A stretch of DNA of 64,000 nt from Opeltia flavorubescens (taxonomy: Eukaryota; Ascomycota; Lecanoromycetes; Teloschistales; Teloschistaceae), in assembly GCA_000442125.1 (NCBI GenBank), contig KE546965.1, positions 1,302,001 through 1,366,000 of the forward strand, given 5' to 3'. The translations under genes and the position numbers were made by a program. The first letter of the stretch is position 1. Each line of letters opens with the position of its first letter. Below the pieces are notes generated by a model. It searched no databases and was not told the DNA's origin. It worked only from the letters and a program-made list of their open reading frames with translations. Of this stretch, positions 21,738 through 34,671 are shown in pieces.

Positions 21738-22079
21738 TGGTCAACCTATCTCAATAAGACGAATATATCGAGACTCGGCATAATCTTCATCGATTTAAGA
21801 GCAATTAGATTATGAACTGTTCAGAGGACCCACATCATGAACCAAAACGCCTTACTTTTAGTCCCGCCAGATTTGAAAACGAATTTCTTCCGAATGCCCT
21901 AGTAACTCGCCAGAAAGAACAAAAGACCCACCATTAATGCCTCCAATGGGTAGCGTGAAGAACGCAACACTCTAACCCCCCAAAAATATTAAACATTTGG
22001 AAACCCAGACTGATGTCCAGGATAATATCATCGCTTGATCCAAAATTACGTCATACGGACATCGGTCGACAAATCAACT
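21738..22079. other. Tail-to-tail intergenic region, SGNH / DUF2235
   Basis: 342 bp between convergent stops, AT-rich; no feature recognised. Confidence 0.45.
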
Positions 22080-23507
22080 TCATGGTGACATGATCAGAGT
22101 CGGTGCCCTCTTAATTCTGCCTTCTAGAACCACGGTGGTCGACTTGGGTGAAAGGGCCAGAAGTTGTAACTCGATATCGCTCATTTCATCTTCCGGTATA
22201 ACGAGTTGTTGTTTGCCTAGATGCCGGTGCACCCACCGGACGTTCCTATCGTGTGGATTGCCGACAACTTTCCATTTGGCCAATGCCAGTGGAATGTACG
22301 TGCCTTTGTCATTCGGCCCCGGACCCTCAAGTAATTTACGTACGCGTACCGACGAGTGGATGTATTCCTCAGTATCGGTGAGGATTTCCTTCGTGGTCTT
22401 GCCGATGTCTGGATCCATCACATAGTAGTGGCCAGGTGTACGAATCTTCTTGCCTGCGAGACGCTCGATACCCGCCATGGAGTTGTATATCTTTCCCAGG
22501 CCCCATGATCGGATTGGCGTACCGTGCTCTCGATAATAATCCATCGTCAGCCGACGCTGTGTATAGATGTAGCTAAGATCAAAGTCGAGGAAGGGGAACA
22601 ATTGAGCGATCATCCAAACGAGCGTGATATCAGCCAATCCGGTGTCCTCGTAACTGCCGCCCACGTTGCTGTGGACACCTGGGAACCAACATTGTTTCAG
22701 TGTGATGGGATTCTGCTGTCCTTTTGACTTCTGCCAAAGAGTAGGCCCGAACGGTTTACGGTATTCATCAAGCGCCAGCGCCTGAAAGGCATGTTCGACA
22801 TTTGGGGATACCTTATTGTCGATAAAGGAGTACTCCGTGTGCTTTCTTTGTATCAGACCAATATCCGGGATACCCAAGGCACCGACCGTGTCCCACACAC
22901 CAATGGCACGAATCGTTATGTCGAGTCTCGTCAAGCCGCGTCGCTGGAGCTCTTCACCATATGTGGGATCTGCCACGCTGGGCTTGTCAGGGAAAGGTCT
23001 GTCTGGCCACCTGGATTTGTACCCAGTATCGGCCTGGTGCTCCCAGTCCTTGAAAATGGCGTAGAATTCAACCATGCCTTCGACGGTCAAAAGTCCTACA
23101 TGGGATATCATGGCTGCGATGCTGCGAGCAGTAAAGGCACCGCGTGAGAAGCCGATTAGGAATATTTCATCCCCAGGAAGATAGTTGGCTGCCAAAAAGG
23201 CATATGCTTCTCTGATATTCTCTGAAAGCCCGGCGCCAGTCCCGCCTCCGTAAATCTGATCGAACCAATTCTCCTCGGTGCCGACACCGGCTTGGTAGTA
23301 GACGATTTGCGCATGTCCGTCGTCACTTACTGGTCGCAAAGCTCGACAGATTCGTGTGACGTTAGAAGGAACTTGAAGATGGCCATTGTGATCCCATGGA
23401 AGGTATGTCTCCCTTTCGAAGCCGTTATCGCTGTTCATCCATGTTCCGTCGCAAGCAACGACCAGCCTTTTACTGGTATGGTGACTCTTGACGGGCTCCA
23501 TATCCAT
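22080..23507 (-). CDS. DUF2235 alpha/beta-hydrolase-like protein (Tle1-type fold)
   Basis: 475 aa in one exon, starting with MDMEPVKSHHTSKRLVVACDGTW. DUF2235 marks are complete: KRLVVACDGTWMNSD near the N-terminus, YYQAGVGTE, GGGTGAGLSENIREAY, then the nucleophile elbow GFSRG (Ser121) in IFLIGFSRGAFTARS, VWDTVGALG, and WFPGVHSNVGG with the likely catalytic His. The fold is shared with bacterial type VI secretion phospholipases (Tle1), but fungi carry many soluble DUF2235 paralogues whose substrates are unknown; lipase activity is plausible, not shown. No signal peptide or membrane segment, so it is probably cytosolic. It is divergent from the acyltransferase gene across 889 bp. Length is within the family range. 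Confidence 0.88.
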   Translation of the reverse strand: MDMEPVKSHHTSKRLVVACDGTWMNSDNGFERETYLPWDHNGHLQVPSNVTRICRALRPVSDDGHAQIVYYQAGVGTEENWFDQIYGGGTGAGLSENIREAYAFLAANYLPGDEIFLIGFSRGAFTARSIAAMISHVGLLTVEGMVEFYAIFKDWEHQADTGYKSRWPDRPFPDKPSVADPTYGEELQRRGLTRLDITIRAIGVWDTVGALGIPDIGLIQRKHTEYSFIDNKVSPNVEHAFQALALDEYRKPFGPTLWQKSKGQQNPITLKQCWFPGVHSNVGGSYEDTGLADITLVWMIAQLFPFLDFDLSYIYTQRRLTMDYYREHGTPIRSWGLGKIYNSMAGIERLAGKKIRTPGHYYVMDPDIGKTTKEILTDTEEYIHSSVRVRKLLEGPGPNDKGTYIPLALAKWKVVGNPHDRNVRWVHRHLGKQQLVIPEDEMSDIELQLLALSPKSTTVVLEGRIKRAPTLIMSP

Positions 23508-24396
23508 TTAGGAAAGGGAACAAGCGACAAAAGTGGCGCACAAAGACTATTCGAGGAGATTGAAAAGCTGACGGGGTAGAAATGAAATGATAAGTAATAG
23601 AAATCGAACCGATAACGACTGGGATTAGACGAGCTGAAATGACCTAGAGAAAGAAAATTAAATGAATCTGACAATAGAGAATGGCCTGGTCTACTAAAGT
23701 GACTCTGTAAGGGGATCAAGCTCCAGATAAGTAGGCAGCACGCTGAAGGGATTCAAGGGATCGAGGTCACGGCATAGAAAGAGTCATGCTATGTTTGCAG
23801 GAACACTGCCCTTGGAGGGTATCTGCGAGTTTCCGAGTGGTTTTTACTGGAGCTATACATATCGCTTTTGTGATACCTTAAAGGGCACCCACTTTTCCTA
23901 CCAAATACTTCTTGCGGCTGATGAAGCTGGTCATGGGTGCAGGCAGCCGACCATTTCCAACACAGTTGTTTTCCGTAGGCGCTTGATAAGTGGTATCCAA
24001 CACTTAAGCTCAGAGCTCAAGATGCTCAGCCATGCTACCCCATCCGAGGCTCGGTAACCTGACATCGGGTACCTACCTGTACGAAGGGCTGAAACATATT
24101 CAGCCGCAATATTTGGAACCGATGGTGTGTCAGTATGCATAGACGCATTCCTGCAGGTCACTTCGGTCTATTACTGAGTAGTGTCTGAGTAGTGTCAATC
24201 ACTGGAGTAGACACAGAGGGTGAGTGCACAAGGGTGCTATTAATGGCGGCTAAGTCCGGAGCGTTGCCTGTCAAGGTAATCGCGTATTCCCCTATGACGT
24301 TGGTGTACGGAAACTTGAATGTCAGTCGCGCTGGCGTGTGGACGAAAGATCAGTTTCCACCCTTCGAACCTGTAAGATCGGAAACAGGTCGTCCGA
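23508..24396. promoter_or_regulatory. Divergent intergenic region, DUF2235 / acyltransferase
   Basis: 889 bp between divergent starts. Contains the perfect 11-bp tandem duplication at 24175-24196. No gene recognised. Confidence 0.4.
24175..24196. repeat. 11-bp perfect tandem duplication
   Basis: tgagtagtgtc occurs twice in direct contact, 201 bp upstream of the acyltransferase ATG. It may be a slippage product or a doubled factor-binding site. Confidence 0.6.
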
Positions 24397-26351
24397 ATGG
24401 CTACTGCCTCTGGTCNTAGCCTCGCAAAGATCAGAACAAGACCAGGACCTGCTACTCACCTCAGGAATGGTGAATACTCGGCGGCCAGTAGAGCTCTTGC
24501 TCTGGGTTCCTACTTCATATCGGGATGTATGGCGTAAGAAAACCCCCAAAAAATGCTGTTGTCATGGTGTTTCACGCCTTCTACTAACAACTTCGACCTA
24601 GCATAAATGCTTCTCAATTTTTGGGAGCACCGCTTTACCTCATCAACGAGGACTGGTACAACGCTTGGATCGCTTTCACAAAACAATCATGGGGCCTCCT
24701 TACCACCAGCATGACACAATGCTGGGCCCCGACCGTGGTTCGGGTAAGCGGGCACAAGAGCGTCAGGGGCGAGCTTCTGAAGACCACGGAAGGGAACCTC
24801 CTATCCAACTTCCCAGAACGCTTGATCCTCATCGCCAATCATCAGATCTACACTGACTGGCTTTACCTTTGGTGGATTGGTTACACCAACGGCATGCACG
24901 GTCGCATCTACGTCGTTCTTAAAGAGTCTCTGCGTCGCATTCCCATCATTGGATGGGGTATGCAGTTTTCGCAATTCATTTTCCTCAAGCGTAACTGGGA
25001 AAAAGACAAAGATCGCCTTGCTGCTCACCTCCAGAAACTCAATAGCAATACTCTCGCCCCCATGTGGCTGATGCTATTTCCTGAAGGCACGAACCTGCAT
25101 CCTGTTACCAGAAAACAGAGCAAGAAATGGGCCGACAAGAACAAAATCCCAGACATGCAACATCAGCTCCTCCCACGCAGCAAAGGACTACAGTTCTGTA
25201 TCCAGCAACTACGGAAAACAGTCCCTTACGTTTACGACTGCACCATCGCCTACGAAGGTGTTCCAACAGGACAGTACGCGTCTGAAATTTTCACTATCCA
25301 AGCTGCCTACTTTGGCGGCAAACCCCCCAAATCTGTCAACATGTACTGGCGCCGTTTCGATGTCTGGTCTATCCCTGTGGATAACGACAGAGACTTTGAC
25401 AATTGGCTACGCGCTCGCTGGATCGAGAAAGACCAGCTCCTTGATAACTACCAGAAAACCGGTCGTTTCCCTGCAGACACCGGCATCGACACACTACCCG
25501 ATGGGAGGAAGCGCCAGGGAGCAGGATACGTCGAGACTGAAATTAAACCCAACAAATGGTATGAATATCTGCAGATCTTCGCCCCTGTCGGTTTGCTAGC
25601 ACTCGTGCTGTACATGTTCTACGGCGGCCTACCAAAGCGTTTCATGAAAGATATCGGCAAAAAAGTCGCGCAGGAATCTCAAACTCAAGGACCTGAAAAT
25701 CTGGAGGAGTTGATCAACTCGACACCTCGAATCATCGAAGTCGACTCGACGAACGCATCAGCAGTTGGAGCTCCGAGTAAAATCGCAGTGACGACACAGC
25801 CGCCTTCGGTCGCGAAGAAAGTAATCAAGAAACTCCCGCCGAGACAAAAGGGTGTGCGGAAAGCGCCGTTGAAAGCGAAACCTCAAGTCGTGCAACCACC
25901 TAGAGCGCGTCCGAAACCAGCGAAACTTGACGTTGGACCCCCCTGCAATTCGAAGCCTCCAAAGTTTGCAACCAAGCCTGCAGCAATAACGGCAAGTAGC
26001 GCCTCGAAGCCCTCTACAGCAGAAGCTACGAAGCCCGACCCAAGCGAGCCGCCAAAGAAACTCGAAACTAGGAATTCCTCAGATCAGGCCAAAAACAAAG
26101 CCACTATAAAATCATCATCCAATGCCACCGTTGGTGCAAAGAAAGTCTCACCACCAAAGCTTAAAAATAAAGCCAACCCGCCACTGAAGCTGGAGGTTAG
26201 ATCAAAGCCTGACCAGGTTGCCAAAGCAGGGGAGAAAAAGGCTGTTGCTTTGGCAGCTGCGGGCAAGGAAAACCGCCCACCGCCGAAGAAGCTCGAGATT
26301 AAGCCAAAGGCTGGTGCAGTACCTACAACAGCTGCGGGAAAAGCTCGTTAG
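24397..26351 (+). CDS. Lysophospholipid acyltransferase (CST26/LCLAT1-like) with long basic tail
   Basis: Two exons (24397-24533, 24602-26351) give 1887 nt, 628 aa. The first exon is needed: the long open frame has no ATG, and splicing restores FISGCMAINASQFLGAPLYL, the membrane-anchored N-terminus of this family. Acyltransferase motifs: NHQIYTDWLYLWW (NHx4D, His126 and Asp131), LKRNWEKDKDRL, FPEGTN (205-210), RSKGLQF and VYDCTIAYEG. A second TM (LLALVLYMFYGG) lies near residue 380. Relatives acylate lysophosphatidylinositol or lysophosphatidate at the ER or lipid droplets; substrate here is inferred. After the TM comes about 230 residues of Lys/Pro/Ala/Ser-rich low complexity with repeated KPK- and PPKKLE-type units, not part of the enzyme family. 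One undetermined base (24416) lies in exon 1, in codon 7. Confidence 0.88.
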
Positions 26352-27030
26352 ATGAAAGTAGTTTAGCCCACCGTAAGATACTCAAGATGTATTAACATAT
26401 CCCTGATTCTACATAGCGAGCGAGTTGTGGTTTTCTGGTATATATATATTGATCTTCATAGATCCAGCGGTTACATGTAGACAAATGACAAATCATATCC
26501 AGTCCTAGAGAGGAGCATGTTACGACTGAAGCCTGTTGGCTTCAGCAATCGCGAATTAATTGATCCCTATGTACGAATGATAGCTATCAATACTGCGGCC
26601 TATGAATAACCATCAGATCTCAAGTCTAGCAATTTCCAGTAGCTTCCTGGGTGAAGCTCATATACCATGACCTATGTGAGATTGGTTAGCAATGGAGCTG
26701 AGTGCGTCACATATGATACGGTATCTGCTTCTGCCTTTTCCCCACCTATGCCATCGAGGCACGCCAAAGACGAACCATCTATCCCTTGGTCAGTGCGGCA
26801 AGATTTAAGGCTATCGCTCCGCTTCCAATTCTTAGCATGTTCATCAACCTGTCGAGGAAAACCTACACCTAGGTTCAGTCAACTTTTTCCTTAGGTTTCT
26901 ACTGCGGGATGGAGTTCTCGCCCCGACGCCAGTGTGACTGATTTCATCCGCTTGATAGTCTCGTATCTTCCGATCGAGGACGTTTCGTATCGTTCGCTGC
27001 TGAGGAAAGATCCTACATAATAGGTCAGTG
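26352..27030. other. Tail-to-tail intergenic region, acyltransferase / PAP1
   Basis: 679 bp between convergent stops; AT-rich with a tatatatata run near 26440. No gene recognised. Confidence 0.45.
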
Positions 27031-29140
<2,110 letters not shown>

Positions 29141-29599
29141 TTGACTCGGATGGAACAATGATTTGAAGGAGTCGCAAGCGACTAGGGGCAGGATAGAAGA
29201 AGCGTCAAGAATCTATATCTGCCATAACAAGCCTAAGAGAGCAACATCTTCCACAGGAACCCCGTACAGATGGATAAAGAAGGCAGAGAGCTATAAGCCT
29301 GAGCTGTGATTGAGCGCTGACTTCAAGAGATCGGCAGACGCAGATCCCGAGATAAGCTAGCCCTTTTAGGGCCTAGCGGAATCTGCTTGGCAGTATTTCA
29401 AAGACAACATGTGATAGTCCAGGTAATTTTATCTTTTTCTTACCCCCTCGCAGCAAATCCCGCTCAGACAACTCTCAAAAGCACTAGTTCAACTGGAATG
29501 GCCTCCTTGAATCTCAAGAATGATGTCATCATAATATCATCCGTCAACCTTCAGGCAATGCCACTGTAATAAGCTGTATGACTCGGCCATTGATCACTA
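29141..29599. promoter_or_regulatory. Divergent intergenic region, PAP1 / caleosin
   Basis: 459 bp between divergent starts; no distinct motif recognised. Confidence 0.4.
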
Positions 29600-30506
29600 A
29601 TGTCTACGCCCACAGATGAGATGGAAGTGCAGCAGTCGGATGTCACGGCCGTAGAGCAGCAACCTATCACTCCAGAGCACAACCCACATATCCCCGACAT
29701 CAATGATCGATTCCTCGACCCCGGCACGGCGAGGTCAACCCTAGCTGCTTCTAACAAGAGTCCGAATATTACATTCATCGAACAGTTCTCTGTGAAGAAC
29801 GCCCATCGTACAGTACTTACATCACTGGTGGATCATCCCATTTATAGGCCAAGTGATACCTCCAGGTAATCCAACAACACGTAGCTAGCTGCGATCGTGA
29901 CTATGACAATATCATTTGGCCCCAAGACAGCTACTCGGGCTGCCGTGATTATGGCTGGGGCATGGCTGGCTCAAATGTTGCCACCGTTGTCATCAACGTC
30001 GGCCTCTCATATTTCACTGTCCCGGGCATCCTTCCGGATCCGTTCTTTCAGAGCTACGTCGATAATTTCTACAGGGCGAAGCATGGCACCATTAGCATGA
30101 CGTACGATAATCAAGATCGCTTCCGACCTCAGCAATTAGAGGCCAATTTCGCCAAGTATAATAGACGCGGCAAGGTTGGATTGAATGTCAGTGATGTGGG
30201 GTCGTTTTGGAAGGAGCAGCGGATGGTGTTCGACTTCTTTGAGCGGTCTGCATGTGCACTTGAGTATGAATGACCAGATATTTGTCTGACTACTAGAAAA
30301 AGTTTGCATGCTAAAGTTGAGCCTGGTAAGCCTATCTAAAGATTACAACGTATCTCCTCGTATGGCCTGTAGACGGCATCATGAAGGAAGATGTTCGAGG
30401 CATCTATGACGGAAGTATCTTCCACACACGAGCTAACAAAACAAGAAAAATCGCAACACAGTTGCGCTTCAAAGACGAACTTCCCCAGGATTGTTGCCCA
30501 GGTTAA
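29600..30506 (+). CDS. Caleosin / peroxygenase (3' exon out of phase)
   Basis: Exon 1 (29600-29812) and exon 2 (29866-30273) join as AHRT|VIQQHVASCDRDYDNIIWPQ, recovering the caleosin signature: a haem-ligand His (His76), then an EF-hand (Asp81, Asp83, Asp85). Exon 2 continues with LSYFTVPGILPDPFF (the proline-knot/membrane region), RAKHGTISMTYDNQ (second haem His), FRPQQLEANFAKYN and WKEQRMVFDFFERSACALE, then meets TGA after two more codons. The expected C-terminus is present downstream at 30342-30506 (ITTYLLVWPVDGIMKEDVR, then IYDGSIF) but the best donor, GTATGA after GA at 30266, is out of phase with it. Either an unusual donor is used (for example T|GTGCAC), or the gene has lost a base. 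Caleosins are haem peroxygenases on lipid droplets or ER, linked to fungal oxylipin and stress biology. Identity is certain; the 3' structure is not. Confidence 0.8.
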
Positions 30507-30759
30507 GAGAATTTTATGAAAATTTGGCGATATCCCTGCGTCAAAATATAACCAGGTCGAGCGCTAAGAAATGACAACAGGCCTAACCCATAAACCAACA
30601 GGAATGTATAAAGACTCTGTCAGTGTATTGATAACCAGATTTAGAGCATCAACGATAGAGGTATCTCAACTATTGTACTCTATAACAGTGCAGAGGAAGG
30701 AAGTGTAGAACTCGTCCTTAACTGAACCCGTTCATCTCGTTTTCCATCTCTCTTTTCGT

Positions 30760-32508
30760 TTACAATTTTGCTCTCTCATTTCCCCTTGGCCTCACAATCT
30801 CTTCGACGACTTTCATCCCCTCCCAACACCTCCTCTCTCTGCCCTTTGGACCTACAACTTGTACCGCCCATGGACTCCCCACATACCCCTTTCTCGTCTC
30901 TTCGTCCCACAATCTCCTATTGATTCGATCCCACTCTCCCCTCACTCCCCCCTCGACCTCGTGCTCTAGATCCTCTACACCAACACTCCCAGCTTGCACC
31001 ACTCCCGCTGGATAATCCAGCAATACGAAGGCAGAGGTATATCCGATCGCATTCCAACGATCTGGTGGTGGAATGGGATGTGGCGCAACGGGACACAGTA
31101 AGAAATCGATATCCTTCCAAATTTTTAACATCTGCGTTTCCAATTCCAGTTTCTGGACGTGCAAAGCGCGCAACCTTTCAACCGTCGCCGGCTGTTTCCG
31201 TTTGAGTCTCGGCGCGAGCCAAGGTATCAGCGGTTCGCCCGTCGACTCGATGAGGGAGAGAAGATGGTCGCCCCCCTCCACGGAGAAGAACTTGTTGGCT
31301 AGACCTTGGCAATTTGAGAAGCCCGATTCATGAGGATCAACAGCCACTATCTCGATACCTCGAGCTTGGAGTTCCTTAGTCAGCAAGCGCAGCAGATTCT
31401 TCACTGGCGGAAGAGGCACGACATTCCCATCGTCCCATAAGACCCCGACTCTTAGTTTCCCCTGCTGCAACTTCTCTCCAATCTTCATATCATCACCAGG
31501 GGATGTCCACCAGTCCTCCTGATCCAGAACCTCCGGATCTTCCTTCCACATATTGCCCCCCTCGACCACTTCCATGAACAATCCAATATCATCAAGACAG
31601 CTTGCAATGGGCCCCACCACAGCTTCCATTCCCACTTTTCCAAACGCATCCAATTGCCCCGTCGTCAGCCCCTTCGCGCTGACCCGTCCTTTCCCAGGCT
31701 TCAATCCCACGACCCCGTTCACAAACGCCGGTATCCTCACGCTTCCACCCACATCCGTCCCAACACCCATGACACATCCCTTCATAGCCACCAGAGCTGC
31801 TTCCCCACCAGAGCTCCCGCCAGCGGTCCACTGTTTTCGATTGAGAGGATTCAACGTCCGCCCGAAAATGTTGTTCACGCTATCGAGTGCGAGCATTGAT
31901 TGAGGGACGTTGGTTTTACAATGAATTACCGCGCCCGCGGCGAGCAGGAGATCGACCACCGCGGCGTTCTGGGCAGCAGGATGGAATGCAAGGCGGGAGA
32001 TGCCAACGGTAGAATCTACGCCTACAATATCGAAGGTGTCTTTTACGCTGATGGGAAGGCCATGGAGGGGACCGAATGGAGTGCCGGTGCGGTTGAGGTG
32101 GTCGTCAAGGAAACGGGCGCGTGTGACGGCGGAGGCGAAGAGGGGTTCTGTGAGGGTCAAGAGGAGTTGGTTGGAGATTGCTGCGCGCTAAAGCAAGTAG
32201 TCAATGATCGGGAGCAGGAAATCGCATTCTCGGAGATGGTGAAATACCTTGCAGAAGGCAATCGTGACCTCGAGAGCAGTGTATTCCCGGTTCTGGATAG
32301 CTGCCCCGAGCTCTCGAGCATTGTAATGCTCGGTGATTCGGATCTCTCTAGAATTCAATACTCCGCAGCCTCGAGGTGTATCCAGAACGTTGTGGACATT
32401 TTCTGAAGGAAGCTTGTCCTCAGGGATCAGCCATTCTTGCGGTATTCGTGATCGTTGCTGTTCTAGCTTGCGGTCACGGATTGTCTCCCAAACATTCAAT
32501 ACCATCAT
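30760..32508 (-). CDS. Amidase signature family enzyme
   Basis: Two exons (32248-32508 and 30760-32187; 60-nt intron GTATTT...TTTAG) give 562 aa, starting at the first of two consecutive ATGs. The amidase signature triad is visible: Lys136 in GLPISVKDTF, cis-Ser212 in TAGGSSGGEAAL, and nucleophile Ser236 in GTDVGGSVRIPA; the 76- and 24-residue spacings match fatty-acid amide hydrolase. No signal peptide, so cytosolic. Fungal members (acetamidase-like) release ammonia from amides and are often nitrogen-regulated, but substrates differ widely and cannot be read from sequence. The gene lies 389 bp upstream of the alpha-amylase on the same strand, without evidence of a shared function. The C-terminus (about DRWNAIGYTSAFVLLDYPAG onward) is complete. 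Confidence 0.9.
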
Positions 32509-32897
32509 AACAGGGTCTAATGATGTACCTCATCTTATAAGAGCTTTGCTTCACGAAAAGAAAACATTTTCAAAAAAATAGGACCTCGGTAGAATTTGGG
32601 TGATATTTTCCCCGCATGACGTTGCGCAGCGGCATAGCAATGGACCATATGACATTCGGAAGCTCTTCATCACATGTAACCAAACAGAAGAAATTAGAGA
32701 GTATACTGATGTCAGGATCTTGATCACACCGAGACATTGCCCATCAGATTAGAACTAGGAATGGATCGAGGAAGGAATTATATTGGGTATTCTTAGTCTT
32801 CTAGACGAATAGGTGAAAAGGTGAAAAGGTGAATGTTTGGTCTTAGGTGATTCTGTCTACAATTGGTTCGCTGTCGCACTATGAGGTTGGTTCAAAG
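32509..32897. other. Amylase 3' end in the 3' flank of 32898-34671 / amidase promoter spacer
   Basis: 389 bp. It lies upstream of the amidase start (minus strand) and downstream of the amylase stop, so it holds the amylase 3' UTR and the amidase promoter. The unit ggtgaaaa is repeated two and a half times at 32812-32835. No gene seen. Confidence 0.45.
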
Positions 32898-34671
32898 CTA
32901 CGAGTCGGTCGAGGAATCATCTTCCCTGTAAATGTCGGAGTCGCTGCATCAAAAGTGAGAAATCGACGCTGTCGAGATCAATGTAGGATCTCTGGGACTT
33001 ACAATTTGCCAAATCGATCTCTCCCCTCCGCCTTTTCATTAACCCATACAGCGACACTCACACCAGGACAAGGAAAGCAACCCCAACCGTCCTGGTTGAT
33101 AATCACTCGACTTTGTTCCCAGCCCAGTATATCTGTCCATATCTCTCCTTGATGCTCTTGTTCCACGAACATCCATTTCTCATTTGGACCAGCATTGCTC
33201 ATTATGCAAGCGAGCCCAAAGGGACGGTCCCAAGTGCCGAGTCTTGTCCAGCCGATACACTGGCCATAGTCAAAGTAATCACGTTGTTCACCATATGCGT
33301 ATAATTTGCGGGCTAAGCACAAGTCGGAAACCTTGCCACCACAAGATGGTGGGAAAGGGTGTTCTCCCTTGATGCCATACAGGTCTCCATAGAACACGCA
33401 CGGATAGCCTTCGGCGCGGAGAAGAATTAGGGCGTAGGCGAGGGGTTTGAAGAAAGGCTGAATTTCAGCCGCGAGAGCTTGATACGGTTGGGTGTCGTGG
33501 TTCATGACCAACGTGACTGATGTTATTTTAGCCTCAATCATCACTACGATGCTTGCTGCCTAATCACCTGCGTTGACTGGCTCATATCTGACCAGTGTGT
33601 CGTCGAAGACCTTGGTCAGATCAGCATTCTCTGTATTGGAAAGCTGAGAAAAATTATACACAAGTGGTGCGTCAAAGAGCGAGAATTTGTGTTGCATCTT
33701 CTTTATGTAGCTCGTCATGGCGTCTAGGGAGTCTTCCCAGAATTCGCCAACAAGGAACCATCCGGGTCCCACGGTCGTATCAACGTGCTCAACGAGACTT
33801 GCTAAGAACTCTTCGGAGAAGTGCTTGATCGCATCAAAGCGGATTCCTTCGAGAGATATCTGGCCAGCTAACCACTCAATCCAGGTCTTCACGTCCGCTT
33901 CAACTTCTGGATGCGTGTAGTCGATGTCGGCGAACCTTGCGTACATTAAGAAGACCCCCAACCAGAAGCTGACCTACGAGTACTTACATGAGATAATCGT
34001 AATTCCCTTTTTCTTTGTCGACAAAATTCGACCAGTTCTTACCGTCGCCAAGAATCCTGTAGATGGCGGTCCGCCCATTCGCATTATTGTAGTCTGTACC
34101 AGTAAAGTGATACCAATGGTATTTTTGCGCCGAATACTGCAAGCCTCTGCCAGGGAAATCGAAACCAAGCCAGCCGTCTATTGTATATGGATCTGTGATT
34201 GCTTTGGTACGGTCTGCTGCAAAATTCAGCAAAGATGCTTCTCCGAGGGGCGATACACCGACCGTCTGGATCCACCTCGACTACCTGACATCTTTCCACG
34301 CGATCAGCTCCAGCTTTCTGATTAAGGACTGCATCCCAATAGACCCCGATGCCGACATTGTTTGCGCTTTGGACGAGCTGCATGAGCTCCTCCTTTCTCC
34401 CCCACTTAGTCGAGACTCCACCCTTCTGGTCAAATTCCCCAATATCATACAAGTCGTAAATATCATAGCCATTCCCTTGCTGGCTTGAACCTTTGCATCC
34501 AGGTGGTAACCAAAGGTTGTCGATTCCGGTAGCCTTAAGACCTGCTACAGCCGAGCGAAGCCTTTGCCAATGCTTTTGATCTGCTGGCACGTACCATTCA
34601 AAAGCTTCCATCATGGTGTAATTCTCTGAAGTGGGTTGGAGGCCGCTACCACTCTCATTGTTGATTGACAT
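32898..34671 (-). CDS. Alpha-amylase, GH13 family, intracellular type
   Basis: Five exons on the minus strand (34263-34671, 33988-34216, 33568-33935, 33003-33516, 32898-32943) sum to 1566 nt, 521 aa. The N-terminus (MSINNESGSGLQPTSENYTM) has no signal peptide and leads straight into MEAFEWYVPADQKHW, the start of GH13_5-type amylases otherwise known from bacteria. Catalytic residues: nucleophile Asp247 in GIRFDAIKH, acid/base Glu277 in FLVGEFWED, and Asp343 in VMNHDTQP. Intron 1 (34217-34262) uses a weak donor, GTCGGT, but is required to restore DPDADRTKAITDP. The terminal exon adds DSDIYREDDSSTDS after a standard GTAAGT intron. Intracellular fungal amylases of this group are linked to alpha-glucan synthesis in the cell wall rather than starch digestion; that role is inferred from the family. 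Confidence 0.92.

Noticed and set aside
29867-29889. 23-nt intron in caleosin (AG|GTAATCC...GCTAG)
   Set aside because: Too short; the intron 29813-29865 instead restores HRTVIQQHVASCDRD exactly.
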